Below, piece after piece: positions 15,959 to 25,071 of a stretch of 64,000 bases of DNA. The DNA comes from CAVXDY01 sp963721335 (GTDB lineage: Bacteria > Actinomycetota > Thermoleophilia > Miltoncostaeales > Miltoncostaeaceae), in contig CAVRIV010000002.1 in the NCBI GenBank assembly GCA_963721335.1, positions 434,001-498,000 of the forward strand. The letters run 5' to 3'. Numbering within the stretch: position 1 is the stretch's first letter; each line of letters starts with the position of its first letter. Both the position numbers and the translations under genes were made by a program. Below the pieces are notes generated by a model that was not told the origin of the DNA, made no database searches, and saw only the letters and a program-made list of their open reading frames with translations.

Positions 15959-16932
15959 CGCCGCAGCGCCTGGGGGTCGTGGACGTGGGCTCCAACTCCG
16001 TCCGCCTGCTCCTGTGCGAGGGCGTCTCCGAGTCCGGTCCGGAGGGTGAGCGCTTCAGCACCGTGACCGGCCTGCGGCGCGGCGCCGCCCCGGACGGCAC
16101 GATCGCCGAGGACGCGCTGGACCGCCTCGACGACTGCCTGGCCGGCTACGCCGCGCGCCTCGCCGCCTTCCGTCCGGCGCGGGTCGCGGCCGTGGGGACG
16201 AGCGCGGTGCGCGACGCTCCCAACGCCGATCGCGTCGGGGAGATCGTGAGCCGCCGCCTGGGGGCGCCGGTGCGCACGCTGAGCGGGGACGAGGAGGCGG
16301 CGCTGGCCTTCGCCGGCGCCCGTCTGGCGGTGGACGGCGACGCGCCCGTGATGGTGATCGACGTGGGCGGAGGGAGCACCGAGCTCGTGCGGGGAGGGGC
16401 CGGCGGACCCCAGGGCGCGGTGAGCCTCCAGCTCGGCGCGGTGCGCCACACCGAGCGGTTTCTCCCCGGCGATCCGCCCACCCCCGGGCAGCTCGCCGCC
16501 CTGCGCGCCGAGGCGCGGGCGATGGCGGTCCCGGCCCTCGAGGAGATCGGCGGGCCCGCCGACGCCGTGGGCGTGGCGGGCACGATCACGACCCTCGCCG
16601 CCATCGACCTCGGCCGGTACGACCCCGAGATCGTCCACCGCCACCGGCTCTCCCGGGGGAGGATCGACGACCTGGGGGCGCGCCTCGCCGCCATGACCGT
16701 GGCGGAGCGTCGCTCGGTGCCGGGCCTCGACCCCGCCCGCGCCGGCGTGATCGTGGCCGGTGCGGTCATCGTGGCGGCGGTCCTCGACGCGGCCGGCCTG
16801 GACGGCCTGATGGTGAGCGAGCGGGACCTGCTCGACGGGGTCGCGCTGGAGGCCCTCGCTGAGCTCCGCGAGGACGTGCCGCGCTCGACGGCCGCCCCGG
16901 AGCGAGCTGACTTGCCGGGGTCCGGATCCTGA
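15955..16932 (+). CDS. ppx: Ppx/GppA family exopolyphosphatase / guanosine pentaphosphate phosphohydrolase
   Basis: The actin-like ATPase fold is clear: phosphate-1 loop VVDVGSNSVRLLLCE at the N-terminus, VGTSAVRDAPN, the phosphate-2 loop VIDVGGGSTELV near residue 133, and adenosine-type GVAGTITTLAAID. It has 325 residues, the single-domain length of actinobacterial Ppx proteins, which release phosphate from short polyphosphate or pppGpp. The GTG at 15955 overlaps the stop of the upstream membrane gene, so the neighbours are co-translated. An alcohol dehydrogenase follows after 40 nt with its own ribosome site. Confidence 0.9.
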   Translation: MTPQRLGVVDVGSNSVRLLLCEGVSESGPEGERFSTVTGLRRGAAPDGTIAEDALDRLDDCLAGYAARLAAFRPARVAAVGTSAVRDAPNADRVGEIVSRRLGAPVRTLSGDEEAALAFAGARLAVDGDAPVMVIDVGGGSTELVRGGAGGPQGAVSLQLGAVRHTERFLPGDPPTPGQLAALRAEARAMAVPALEEIGGPADAVGVAGTITTLAAIDLGRYDPEIVHRHRLSRGRIDDLGARLAAMTVAERRSVPGLDPARAGVIVAGAVIVAAVLDAAGLDGLMVSERDLLDGVALEALAELREDVPRSTAAPERADLPGSGS

Positions 16933-16972
16933 ACGAGTATCGGGCCATCACTCCACGGAAAGGGGGCGCCCG

Positions 16973-18046
16973 ATGCCGGAGACGATGAGGGCGGCGGTCT
17001 TCAAGGACGTGCGGGACATCCACATCGAGGAGGTCCCGATGCCCCGTTGCGGGCCGACCGACGCGATCGTGAAGGTGACCACCACGACCATCTGCGGCAC
17101 GGACTCGCACATCTGGCGGGGCGAGTACCCCGTGGCGCCGGGCCGGGTCGTGGGCCACGAGCCCGCCGGCGTCATCCACACGCTCGGCGAGGCGGTGCAG
17201 GGGTACGAGGTCGGCGATCGCGTGGTCGTGGGCGCGATCACGCCCTGCGGCGCGTGCTACTTCTGCCAGGCGGGCGACTTCTCCCAATGCGCCGGGTTCG
17301 AGGACCAGTGGGGGATCATCGGCGGGTGGCGCCTGGGCAACTCCATGGACGGCGTGCAGTCCGAGTACTTCCGGGTGCCCTACGCGCAGTCGAACCTGGC
17401 GAGGATCCCCGAGGGGCTCTCCGACGAGGACGTCCTCTTCGTCACCGACATCGCCACGACCGGCATCTCCGCCGTCGAGACCGCCGACGTCCAACTCGGG
17501 GACTCGGTGGTCGTCTTCGCCCAGGGGCCCATCGGTCTCTGTGCCACCGCCGGCGCCCGCCTGCGCGGCGCGGGCCTGGTGATCGGCGTCGACTCGAACG
17601 CCAAGCGCCTCGAGATGGCCAAGACCATGGGTGCCGACGTGGTCATCGACTACACCCAGGAGGATCCGGTCGCGAAGGTGAAGGCGCTGACCGAGGGCCG
17701 CGGCGCCGACGTGGCGATCGAGGCGCTCGGCATCCAGGAGACCTTCGAGAACTGCATGAAGTGCGTGCGCCCGGCGGGCGTCGTCTCCTCGCTGGGGGTG
17801 TACGGCGACAAGGTCACCATCCCCCTCGAGCCGTTCATCTACGGAATCGGCGACATCGACATCCGCACCACGCTGTGCCCAGGAGGCAAGAAGCGCCTCA
17901 GCGCCCTGATGAGCCTGGTGAGCACGGGCCGGCTGAACCTGCAGCAGCTCATCACGCACCGCTTCACGCTCGACGAGATCGAGGAGGCGTACCCGCTGTT
18001 CTCCAACCAGGAGGACGGCGTCATCAAGGTGACGGTCACCCCGTGA
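16973..18046 (+). CDS. Zinc-dependent medium-chain alcohol dehydrogenase
   Basis: The catalytic-zinc ligands are Cys in TICGTDSH and His-Glu in VVGHEPAG; four structural-zinc cysteines are present in CGACYFCQAGDFSQC. The Rossmann domain carries VVVFAQGPIGLCATAGARL. The sequence is of the secondary-alcohol dehydrogenase / threonine-dehydrogenase-like branch, 357 residues. The ATG at 16973 has AAAGGGGG nearby. It is followed by a strong hairpin at 18053. The natural substrate cannot be read from sequence; a small secondary alcohol is a reasonable guess. Confidence 0.88.
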   Translation: MPETMRAAVFKDVRDIHIEEVPMPRCGPTDAIVKVTTTTICGTDSHIWRGEYPVAPGRVVGHEPAGVIHTLGEAVQGYEVGDRVVVGAITPCGACYFCQAGDFSQCAGFEDQWGIIGGWRLGNSMDGVQSEYFRVPYAQSNLARIPEGLSDEDVLFVTDIATTGISAVETADVQLGDSVVVFAQGPIGLCATAGARLRGAGLVIGVDSNAKRLEMAKTMGADVVIDYTQEDPVAKVKALTEGRGADVAIEALGIQETFENCMKCVRPAGVVSSLGVYGDKVTIPLEPFIYGIGDIDIRTTLCPGGKKRLSALMSLVSTGRLNLQQLITHRFTLDEIEEAYPLFSNQEDGVIKVTVTP

Positions 18047-18052
18047 TCGTCT

Positions 18053-18091
18053 GCCCCGTCGGGCCTCCTCGCGAGGGGGGCCCGGCGGGGC
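18053..18091 (+). terminator. Terminator hairpin after the alcohol dehydrogenase
   Basis: gccccgtcgggcc (18053-18065) pairs with ggcccggcggggc (18079-18091) over 13 positions with one G-T wobble. Confidence 0.6.
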
Positions 18092-18148
18092 ACCCCGATC
18101 CCCGGCGCTGACGCTCGCCGGCTGCGGGAGAATGGGCGATTTTGTTCA

Positions 18149-18173
18149 GATCGTGACGATCCTCTCGTACACT
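18149..18173 (+). promoter_or_regulatory. Palindrome plus -10 hexamer upstream of the small gene at 18181
   Basis: GATCGT-G-ACGATC (18149-18161) is a perfect inverted repeat lying where the -35/spacer should be, followed by the -10-like TACACT (18168-18173). The predicted start of transcription falls on or next to the ATG at 18181. Confidence 0.4.
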
Positions 18174-18180
18174 TATGGCG

Positions 18181-18405
18181 ATGAGCACCGCGCAGAACGG
18201 CGCCCCGGGTCTCTCGTCCGTCGGTAGCGACGTCATGGACGGCCGCCGCACGATCCTCGCCCGCGGCGAGAACATGCGCCACATCCGCCACGCCGACATC
18301 CTGCGCCGGTGGCCCATCCTTCCCGAGGAGTGGGCGCGGGCCGTCGAGTCGGCCCGCCTGGCGGCGGTCGATCGAACGCCGGGCACCGCGACGTTCGGCC
18401 GGTGA
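18181..18405 (+). CDS. Small hypothetical protein (74 aa)
   Basis: I do not recognise this protein. It is soluble, with a basic/helical core (DGRRTILARGENMRHIRHAD, then LPEEWARAVESARLAAV). The ATG at 18181 is 7 nt past TACACT, consistent with a leaderless mRNA; an ATG at 18175 is in frame. A palindrome overlies the promoter, so expression is probably regulated. It is a single-gene unit between a terminator and tRNA-Leu. Confidence 0.5.
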   Translation: MSTAQNGAPGLSSVGSDVMDGRRTILARGENMRHIRHADILRRWPILPEEWARAVESARLAAVDRTPGTATFGR

Positions 18406-18433
18406 TGCGCCGATAACCCCGACACCGCTCACG

Positions 18434-18516
18434 GCCGGAGTGGCGAAACGGTATACGCGGGGGACTTAAAATCCCCGGCCCTCACGGGCATCCGGGTTCG
18501 AATCCCGGCTCCGGCA
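18434..18516 (+). tRNA. tRNA-Leu (TAA)
   Basis: The 83-nt gene folds as a class II tRNA: acceptor GCCGGAG/CTCCGGC, anticodon arm GGGGACTTAAAATCCCC with anticodon TAA, a variable arm (GGCCCTCACGGGCAT) and T arm CCGGGTTCGAATCCCGG. The discriminator is A and CCA is not encoded. It reads UUA/UUG Leu codons, which are rare in this genome. Confidence 0.93.
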
Positions 18517-18581
18517 TCGGCTTCGATAGGGGATATCGGTCGCGAACGATCTCGCTGACCGCGGCCTTTCGTGCCTCCAGC

Positions 18582-19662
18582 TCACCGCACGTCGACGGAG
18601 ACGACCTCGATCGCGTTGTTGCCGTAGCCGAGGCGGTTCCACGGGGGGACCTCGGGTTGCGTGTCGCCGGCGGCGTCGGTGGCGCGTGCGCGGAGGCTCT
18701 GCCGGCCGCGTCCGGTGGCGCTCCACTCGAAGGACCAGTTCTGCCACTGGTACGGGCCCTGCGGCGGCTCGAGCTCAGCGGGGAGCCACTCGCCTTCCCC
18801 GGTGAGGCTGACCTCGACCTGCGTGACGGGGCCTCTGCCCGACCAGGCCTTGCCGCGCACGATCTGCGTACCGGCCGAGACCGTCGCGCCGGCTGAAGGA
18901 TGCGTGATCCGGGCGCGCACGCGCATCAGCGTGACGCGCTCGGCCGGGCGGTCGGGCCACTGGTACATGTAATGGCCGGTCTCGAACTCGCCGGCGAACG
19001 GCTCGGTCAGGACGTCGATGTGCTTGAGCCACTTGACCGATGCGACGGCGTACCAGTGCGGAACGATCAGGCGGAAGGGCGCGCCGTGGTCGGCGTTCGA
19101 GCGGCTCCCCGTTCATCTCGTAGGCGAGCAGGATCTCAGCCTGCGGATCGGTCGCTTGGTCGAGCGCCAACGAGCGGACGAACGCGAGGTCCGACGTGTC
19201 GGTGCCGGGCAGGACCGCGCGCAGGATGTAGCGCCCGTGGTCGGCGCCGCTGAAGCTGACCTCGGCGCCGTTCGCGGAGGGCCTCGCTTCGGCCAGCACC
19301 TGATGAAGCAGCGCGCCTTTCCAGCGCGCGGTGGAGACGGCGTAGTCGCCCCACGACTCGCCGGCGGGGAGCGGGCGCATCGCGAGCCGGCCGTTGCCGG
19401 CGCACTCGAGCGTGACGGCGCGCTCGACCGCCGGCATGGCGCGCAGGTCACTCAGCGTGAGCGTGGTCGGCCGTTCGACGGCGCCGCCGATCTCGAGCGT
19501 CCCGTCGTGGTCCGGCACCGCGAAGTTGCTGCGGACGTAGTGGAGCTCGGTGGGCGTGATGTCGCTGTGGAGCGCCTCTGGCGGCGCCTCCGCGTTGAAC
19601 GGGTCGCCGTGGATCATCGTCAGCGCGGCCCGCGCCCGTTGGAGATCGTCGGCCACTGCCAT
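18582..19662 (-). pseudogene. Sulfite-oxidase-like molybdopterin protein, frame broken near 19105
   Basis: The N-terminal part is the oxidoreductase molybdopterin-binding domain, with the molybdenum-ligand Cys87 in TLECAGNGR. The C-terminal part is the Mo-co dimerisation domain (KAWSGRGPVTQVEVSLTGEG, PYQWQNWSFEW). The two halves are in different frames: AYEMNGEPLE should continue directly into NADHGAPFRLIVPHWYA, and one extra base near 19105 explains the break. No signal peptide is seen. Family members oxidise sulfite or reduce sulfoxides. It is the last gene of the oxidative cluster, 47 nt after the crotonase gene. All key residues are intact, so a sequencing error is as likely as decay. Confidence 0.78.
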
Positions 19663-19709
19663 GTTCTTCAGCCTCCTGGTGGGTCGGTCTGTGCCGCGGG
19701 GGTGGCAGC

Positions 19710-20609
19710 TCAGAAGTCAGGATCCTCGAAGGTCGGATCGCGCCGGTCGTTGAATGCGCCGATGCCCTCCGCCCGGTCGGGATGGACGGCCGACCGCCAG
19801 TGCGCATCCATCATGATCGCGATGGCCTGCTCGATCGGCTGACCCTCGCCGAGGCGAACGGCGCGCTTCACAGCCTGAACGGCGGTGGGGGAGTTGCCGG
19901 CGATCTTCTCGGCGATGCGCAGCGCAGCGTCGAGGAGGTCCTCCTGCGGGTGGATCTCGTTGACCATGCCGAGGCGATACGCCTCCGCGGCACTGATCGG
20001 GTCGCCGGTCATCAGCATCTGCAGCGCCCGGCCGGGCGGGAGCAGGCGCGGCAGGAGCGCCGGGGATCCGCCGCCCGCCGCCAGGCCGATCATCGCCTCG
20101 GGCTGGCCGAAGGTCGCGTTCTCGGAGGCGATGATGAAGTCCGTGCTCTGGGCCAGCTCCGAGCCGCCGCCGTAGGCGATGCCGTTGACGGCGGCGAAGA
20201 TCGGCTTGCGCAGCTGGCGCACCGTGTAGAGCGTGCGGTCGAAGTCCTGGCGTTGCCGCAGCCAGTCCTCCTTCGTCATCGCATGCCGCTGCCGCAGGTC
20301 GCTGCCGACCGAGAACGCGCGCTGGCCGGCCCCCGTCAGGATCACGGCGCGGATCGACGGCCGCACGGCGATCGTCTCGACGATCTCGGTGATCCGGGTC
20401 CCCATCTCGGTGGTGATCGCATTGTCGGCGAGCGGGCGATTCAGCGTGACGAGGGCGACGCGATCGCCGGCGCGGAGCTCGAAGAGCACCGGATCGTCAG
20501 GCTCGGAGGCGTCCGGCGGCGGCGGCGCGAAGTCGAGCGCCGCCCATCGGTCGGTCTCGGTGTGCCGTGGTGCCACCTCGTCCTCCGGTCCTCGATGGAT
20601 GTCCGTCAC
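19710..20609 (-). CDS. Enoyl-CoA hydratase/isomerase (crotonase) family protein
   Basis: The oxyanion-hole segments are RAFSVGSDLRQR (about residues 97-108) and GIAYGGGSELA (143-153), and the region after contains a catalytic-type Glu in FGQPEAMIGL. An N-terminal extension of about 40 residues precedes the crotonase core. The GTG at 20609 overlaps the stop of the DyP peroxidase gene by 4 nt (GTGA). Position in an oxidative cluster suggests a degradation step on a CoA thioester, but no CoA ligase or thiolase is present nearby. The frame is intact, unlike the genes on both sides. Confidence 0.87.
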   Translation of the reverse strand: MTDIHRGPEDEVAPRHTETDRWAALDFAPPPPDASEPDDPVLFELRAGDRVALVTLNRPLADNAITTEMGTRITEIVETIAVRPSIRAVILTGAGQRAFSVGSDLRQRHAMTKEDWLRQRQDFDRTLYTVRQLRKPIFAAVNGIAYGGGSELAQSTDFIIASENATFGQPEAMIGLAAGGGSPALLPRLLPPGRALQMLMTGDPISAAEAYRLGMVNEIHPQEDLLDAALRIAEKIAGNSPTAVQAVKRAVRLGEGQPIEQAIAIMMDAHWRSAVHPDRAEGIGAFNDRRDPTFEDPDF

Positions 20610-21970
20610 GTCTGAAGCTCGGCGAGCCAGCGCAGGGCTCGCAGGCCCGGCGCGAAGCAGTACTCGCCCCCGCGCGTCACGACGAACGGCGGCAGGTCCT
20701 GCAGCCGGCGGCGGATCGGCCGCTGGGGAATGGTGAAGGTCGACGAGCCGTCGTTCGGGCCGACCAGCGGGTCCTTCTCGGCGGGTGCGCCGATGAAGAT
20801 GCCGTCGTTCAGCCACTGGGTCTTGACGAACTCGAACTGGCGCCGGATGTGCGCGCCGGCGAAGACGAAGACGATCCCGCGGTCGGCGCCGTCGTCCTCG
20901 AGCACGCCCTCGGGGAGCATCGGCCCGTAGCTCGTACCACGCCGGATCATGCGGTGCAGACGGACGTCGATGCTGCCCTCGTGGTCGAGGGCGTCGCGCG
21001 GGTTCGCGCGCCGCGCGTGGGAGCCGGCGGGACACTTGAGGCCGCGCGGGTCGTCGCCGTAGAGGAAGTCGTTGTTGCGCTCGCGGATCGGCTCCGAGCG
21101 CCGGGTCGTCGCGTCCCGGCGTCAGCGCGAGCGGCGCGCCGCTCTGCCAGCGCCCGACCATCTTGGCGCCGAGGAGCGCCTCGTCCTCGCGGCTCGCGGC
21201 GCGTGCACGCAGGTACGCCCGGTAGGCCGCGACGCGGGTGTGCAGCTTGCGGAACACGACGTAGGTGCCGTTGCGCCCCAGCACGTCGGGCGTCGGCATC
21301 GGCGGCAGCTCGCCCGTCTCGTCGGGGTAGCCGAGGATGATCTCGCCCGCCTTGAGCGGCGCCTCGTGCGGGTTGGTCTGCGCGATGCCGCTGCCTTCGA
21401 CGGCGGGCTGGCCGATCCCGTCCTTGAAGCCGAACGAGGTGCGGCCGGTCGGGAGCTGATAGCAGTCCTGGCGCCAGATCGCCTCGACGCCGGCAGCTCC
21501 TGGTGCGCGCGACGCGCCCTGTCGAGAACCGCCTCGAGCCGTGCCGAGTCGGCGGAGAGCACGGCGAGCGCGACGTGGACATCCGGCGTGCCGAGCGGCT
21601 TCTCCCAGTTGCTCGGGGCTGCTCTCGCCGACGTCGCCGATCTCGGCCGCGCGGGCCGCCATGCCCTGCCTGAACTCCGGCGCGAAGCTGTCGAGCGAGG
21701 CCTGTGGCACGCCCAGCGCCTGCAGCCCGTTGTAGGTGAACGCGACCGTCACCCAGGCCCCGCGCGCCGGATCGCGCGAGGGCCGGCCTGAGTCGACGGC
21801 GCCCAACAGACGACGCACGAGCTCGCGGCCGCCAGGCGGTCGTCGATGCGCAGCAGGATGTAGGTGCCGACGTACGGCGAGGGCCGCTCGTGCAGCGCGC
21901 CGCTCTGGATGTCGTCGAGCTCGAGGGCGACCGCGTCGGCCGTGACCGCGGTGCGCGGGCCGGGCATCAC
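20606..21970 (-). pseudogene. DyP-type heme peroxidase, four frame breaks
   Basis: When frames are joined the protein is about 450 residues and typical of DyP peroxidases: the GFKDGIGQP segment carries the catalytic Asp, and KCPAGSHARRANPRD carries the proximal heme-ligand His. The reading frame changes near 21835, 21610, 21490 and 21095; two changes look like one-base losses and two like one-base gains, and no stop-causing substitution is seen. The start is GTG 21970 or ATG 21967, the latter sharing one base with the DUF4331 stop. DyP enzymes use H2O2 to oxidise dyes, phenolics or porphyrins. The absence of other damage argues for sequencing error or very recent inactivation. Confidence 0.8.
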
Positions 21971-23090
21971 AGGTGCTCCGGCGGCATCGGCGGGTCCGGG
22001 TTCGGCGGTGAGAGGTACGGAAAGGTGCGCGAGGCCGGCCGCGACGAGCTGTCAACCCCGTCGCGGATGGCAGGACCCTTGCCCGCGTTGATCAGCAGCG
22101 TGAAGAGCCCGTCCATCACGTCGTCGTTGAGCGCTCGCCCGCCGCACGTCGCGTGCGCCTCGCCGCGACGCGCCGCGAGCTCGATCTCGAGGAACGAGCC
22201 CTGATCGAGGTACGGCTCCGTGACGTCGACGACCAGGAAGTCGGCGAGCACGAGCTCGGTGAGCGGATGGTGCCCGTCGCCGTCGGCCGGCCAGTCGGTC
22301 CTGCCGTCGAGACGGTCCCAGAACGCGAGGTTGGCGTCGAGCCGGGCGCGGTAGGCGCCGCCGTAGCTCGAGCCGAGGTGGAACGCGTCCTCCATGTTGT
22401 AGAGGTCGCGGATCTCGAGGTCGCGATTGACCTGGTCGAACTGCTTGGGCGCCAGCATCAGGTTCTTCACCTCGGGGCGTCCGACGCGCTCGATCCGCAC
22501 CGTGTGCCTGCCGCGCGTCAGCGTCTCGGCGACCACCCCGACGAGCTCGAGGTCGCCGAGATGCCGGCGGCAGTCGAACTCGACGACCACGCTCAGCACG
22601 TTCTTGCCGTCCAGAAAGATCGAGCTCGGGTCGGTGAACGCCAGCTCGCCGGTCGCGATCGTCCTGAGCGCGGCGGCGCGTCCAGGATGAACGGATCCCA
22701 CCGCGGGCCGGCGAACGCGCGGATCCCGTCCGCTGACGCAGCGCGCTCGTCGTTCACGCTGAACGAGACCGACGCGCCGGACGAGGTCGTGCACGTCCCC
22801 TCCTGGCCGGCGCCGTTGGCGCTCTCCGGCGGCGAGAAGACGCAGTCCACGACGACCTCGCCCACGTCCTGCGGTCGAGGGACCCCGTCCGGCGCGCTCA
22901 CGCTCACCGGCCGGAGGCGGAAGCGGTAGACGAGCCCGTCGGACATCGGGTCGGTCGGCTGCGCGAAGGGCAGCGTGTTGACGACGAGGACGAGGTGGCC
23001 GGGCCGCTCGGGGCTTGGGAACGCGTAGACGTCGGTGATGTCGGCGATCGGATCGGCGAGGGCGCGAGGCCCCGAGATGTGGTCGGACAC
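21967..23090 (-). pseudogene. DUF4331 domain protein, frame broken near 22680
   Basis: The N-terminus has the DUF4331 hallmark DHISGPRALADPIADITDVYAF and further on FRLRPV; the C-terminal half has DPSSIFLDGKNVLSVVVEFD and VKNLMLAPKQFDQVNRDLE. The halves lie in different frames, and one missing base near 22680 reconciles them (FILDA to ALRTIATGELAFTD). DUF4331 proteins are beta-rich and of unknown function, often predicted secreted; no signal peptide is visible here. It is coupled to the DyP gene downstream and follows a DABB-like gene by 33 nt. Confidence 0.75.
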
Positions 23091-23123
23091 TGGCGGTGCC
23101 TCCCGTCTCCCTCGCCGGCCGGC

Positions 23124-23672
23124 CTAGTCCGCTGCCTCTTCGAGCAGCGGGGCCAGCGCCGGGTGTTGCAGCGCCTCGGCCGCCCGCGGGTCGTCGAGGA
23201 CGCGCTGGAACGCGCCGTTGACGCGCTGCGCCTTGCGAATCTCCTTCACGGTGCCGCCGTAGTTGCGCGCATAGGCGGCGGCCGTCTCCTCCGCGTCCAG
23301 GATGAACGCCTTCAACGCCGCGAGATCCGGCAGGCCGTCGTAGCCCTCGACGTGGCGGAAGATCACGTCGAAGAGCGCCAGCGTCGGCCCCGACGTGAAG
23401 AAGTCCTCCATATAGGCGTCCCACGGGCCGTCGAAGCTCGTCGCGAAGAGCAGGCGCGTGTCGTCGTCGAACAACGCGAAGCGCGCCTCGTGGATCGTCG
23501 CGACCGCCATGCCGTAGTCGCCGGGGCGGTAGCCGGGCGTGTCCTGCAGCCCTCGAAGCGCTGCGCGCAGGCTCGGGCCCTCGCCCGGCTTGACGCGAAA
23601 GAACAGGGTGAACTCGCTGGTCGGGCCGACCTGGAAGCCGGGTCGCGACGTTTCCGAGACGGATGCTGCCAC
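23124..23672 (-). CDS. Conserved protein of the oxidative cluster, DABB-like fold suspected
   Basis: This 182-residue protein is not assigned to a named family. It begins with a beta strand and helix (EFTLFFRVKPGEGPSLRAAL) and has HEARFALFDDDTRLLFATSF followed by WDAYMEDFF, a pattern that recalls ferredoxin-like dimeric alpha/beta-barrel domains found in and around DyP peroxidases. It has no membrane segment. It precedes DUF4331 and DyP in the same direction, which suggests a shared function. The frame is intact. Confidence 0.6.
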   Translation of the reverse strand: MAASVSETSRPGFQVGPTSEFTLFFRVKPGEGPSLRAALRGLQDTPGYRPGDYGMAVATIHEARFALFDDDTRLLFATSFDGPWDAYMEDFFTSGPTLALFDVIFRHVEGYDGLPDLAALKAFILDAEETAAAYARNYGGTVKEIRKAQRVNGAFQRVLDDPRAAEALQHPALAPLLEEAAD

Positions 23673-23789
23673 GTCGTCCTCCAGCCGGGTGGGGGGGCAG
23701 ACTGCCGCACGGCTCGCCGCCGATGCTGGCCTCCTCCGGCGCCACGGACATCACCCCGTTGGGACGATTCGGCGAGGGGGGTCGGCGCC

Positions 23790-24992
23790 TCACCCGACGG
23801 GCGTCTCGCGAAGGCTCCGGAAGAAGGCCCGGACGTCGGCGACCAGCAGGTCCGGTTCCTCCATCGCGGCGAAATGCCCGCCCCGGTCGAACTCCGTCCA
23901 CCGCACGATGTTGTTGGTCCGGTCCGCGATGTGCCGCAACGGCATGAAGTTCTCGTGCGGGAAGACGGCCAGGGCGGTCGGTGCGGTCGAGGGCTCGGGC
24001 GCCGCCCCCCAACCATCGGCGTGCGCCCTCTCGTAGTAGATGCGCGCCGACGAGCCGGCCGTGCCGGTCAGCCAGTACAGCATCACGTTCGTGAGCAGTC
24101 GGTCGCGGTCGGCGGCGTCCCCCGAGCGGTCCCGCGGGTCCGTCCACTCCGTGAACTTCTCCGCGATCCACGCCAGCTGGCCGACCGGGGAGTCGGTCAG
24201 GCCGTAGGCGAGGGTCTGCGGCCGCGTGGACTGGATCGCGGCGTAGCCCTGCTGGTCGCGGTCCCATCGCCGGCTGCGATCCCAGGAGGCCAGCGTGCGC
24301 TCGCGCTCCGCCGGGCTCAGCGTTGCCAGCTCGTCTGCGTCCGGTTCGGCGGTCGCGGCTGAGTTGGGGAGCAGGTTCAGGTGCACGCCGATGATCTCGC
24401 CGGTGCGGGTGCGGCCGAGCTCGCGGGAGATCGCCGCGCCCCAGTCGCCGCCCTGCGCCCCGTACCGCCGGTAGCCCAGGCGCGCCATCAGCTCGGCGAA
24501 CGCGGCAGCCACCCGGCGGAACTCCCAGCCGGTCTCTCGCGTCGGCCCGGAGAGGCCGAACCCGGGGACGCTCGGCACCACCAGGTGGAACGCGTCGGCC
24601 GGGTCGCCGCCGTGGGCGCGCGGGTCGGACAGCGGGCCGGCGACGTCGGCGAACTCCACGATCGAGCCCGGCCAGCCGTGGGTGATGATCAACGGGGTCG
24701 CGTCCGGTTCCGGCGACCGGATGTGCGCGAAGTGGATGTTCGCCCCATCGATCGTGGTGGTGAACTGCGGCCACTCGTTCAGCTTCGCCTCCGCGGCGCG
24801 CCAGTCGTACTCGTGCCGCCAGTACCGCGCGAGCTCCTTCACGTCATCGAGCGGGATGCCGTACGCCCAGCCCACCCCGGGCAGCTCGTCCGGCCACCGG
24901 GCGCGGTCGAGGCGCTCGTACAGATCGTCCAGGTCGCCCTGGGGCACCTCCAGACGAAACGGGTGGATGGTCTCCTCGGCCGGATCGCTCAC
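23790..24992 (-). CDS. Epoxide hydrolase (EHN + alpha/beta-hydrolase)
   Basis: Residues 7-120 form the N-terminal epoxide-hydrolase domain (IHPFRLEVPQGDLDDLYERL, WPQFTTTIDG). The alpha/beta-hydrolase core has the HGWPGS oxyanion motif, the nucleophile Asp in GAQGGDWGAAISREL, and the catalytic His in DRGGHFAAMEEPDLL. It has 400 residues, typical for microsomal-type bacterial epoxide hydrolases, which open epoxides to diols through an ester intermediate. The GTG at 24992 lies 6 nt after TACGAT, so the cluster's promoter and a leaderless start are probably here. It is the first gene of the leftward oxidative cluster, 117 nt before the next gene. Confidence 0.88.
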   Translation of the reverse strand: MSDPAEETIHPFRLEVPQGDLDDLYERLDRARWPDELPGVGWAYGIPLDDVKELARYWRHEYDWRAAEAKLNEWPQFTTTIDGANIHFAHIRSPEPDATPLIITHGWPGSIVEFADVAGPLSDPRAHGGDPADAFHLVVPSVPGFGLSGPTRETGWEFRRVAAAFAELMARLGYRRYGAQGGDWGAAISRELGRTRTGEIIGVHLNLLPNSAATAEPDADELATLSPAERERTLASWDRSRRWDRDQQGYAAIQSTRPQTLAYGLTDSPVGQLAWIAEKFTEWTDPRDRSGDAADRDRLLTNVMLYWLTGTAGSSARIYYERAHADGWGAAPEPSTAPTALAVFPHENFMPLRHIADRTNNIVRWTEFDRGGHFAAMEEPDLLVADVRAFFRSLRETPVG

Positions 24993-25071
24993 GCCGCGAT
25001 CGTAATGGGGCCCCGGCTGGCGCTTCGCCCTCGCTCTCAAGGCGGGACGGGAGGGAACCGATCCACTACGC

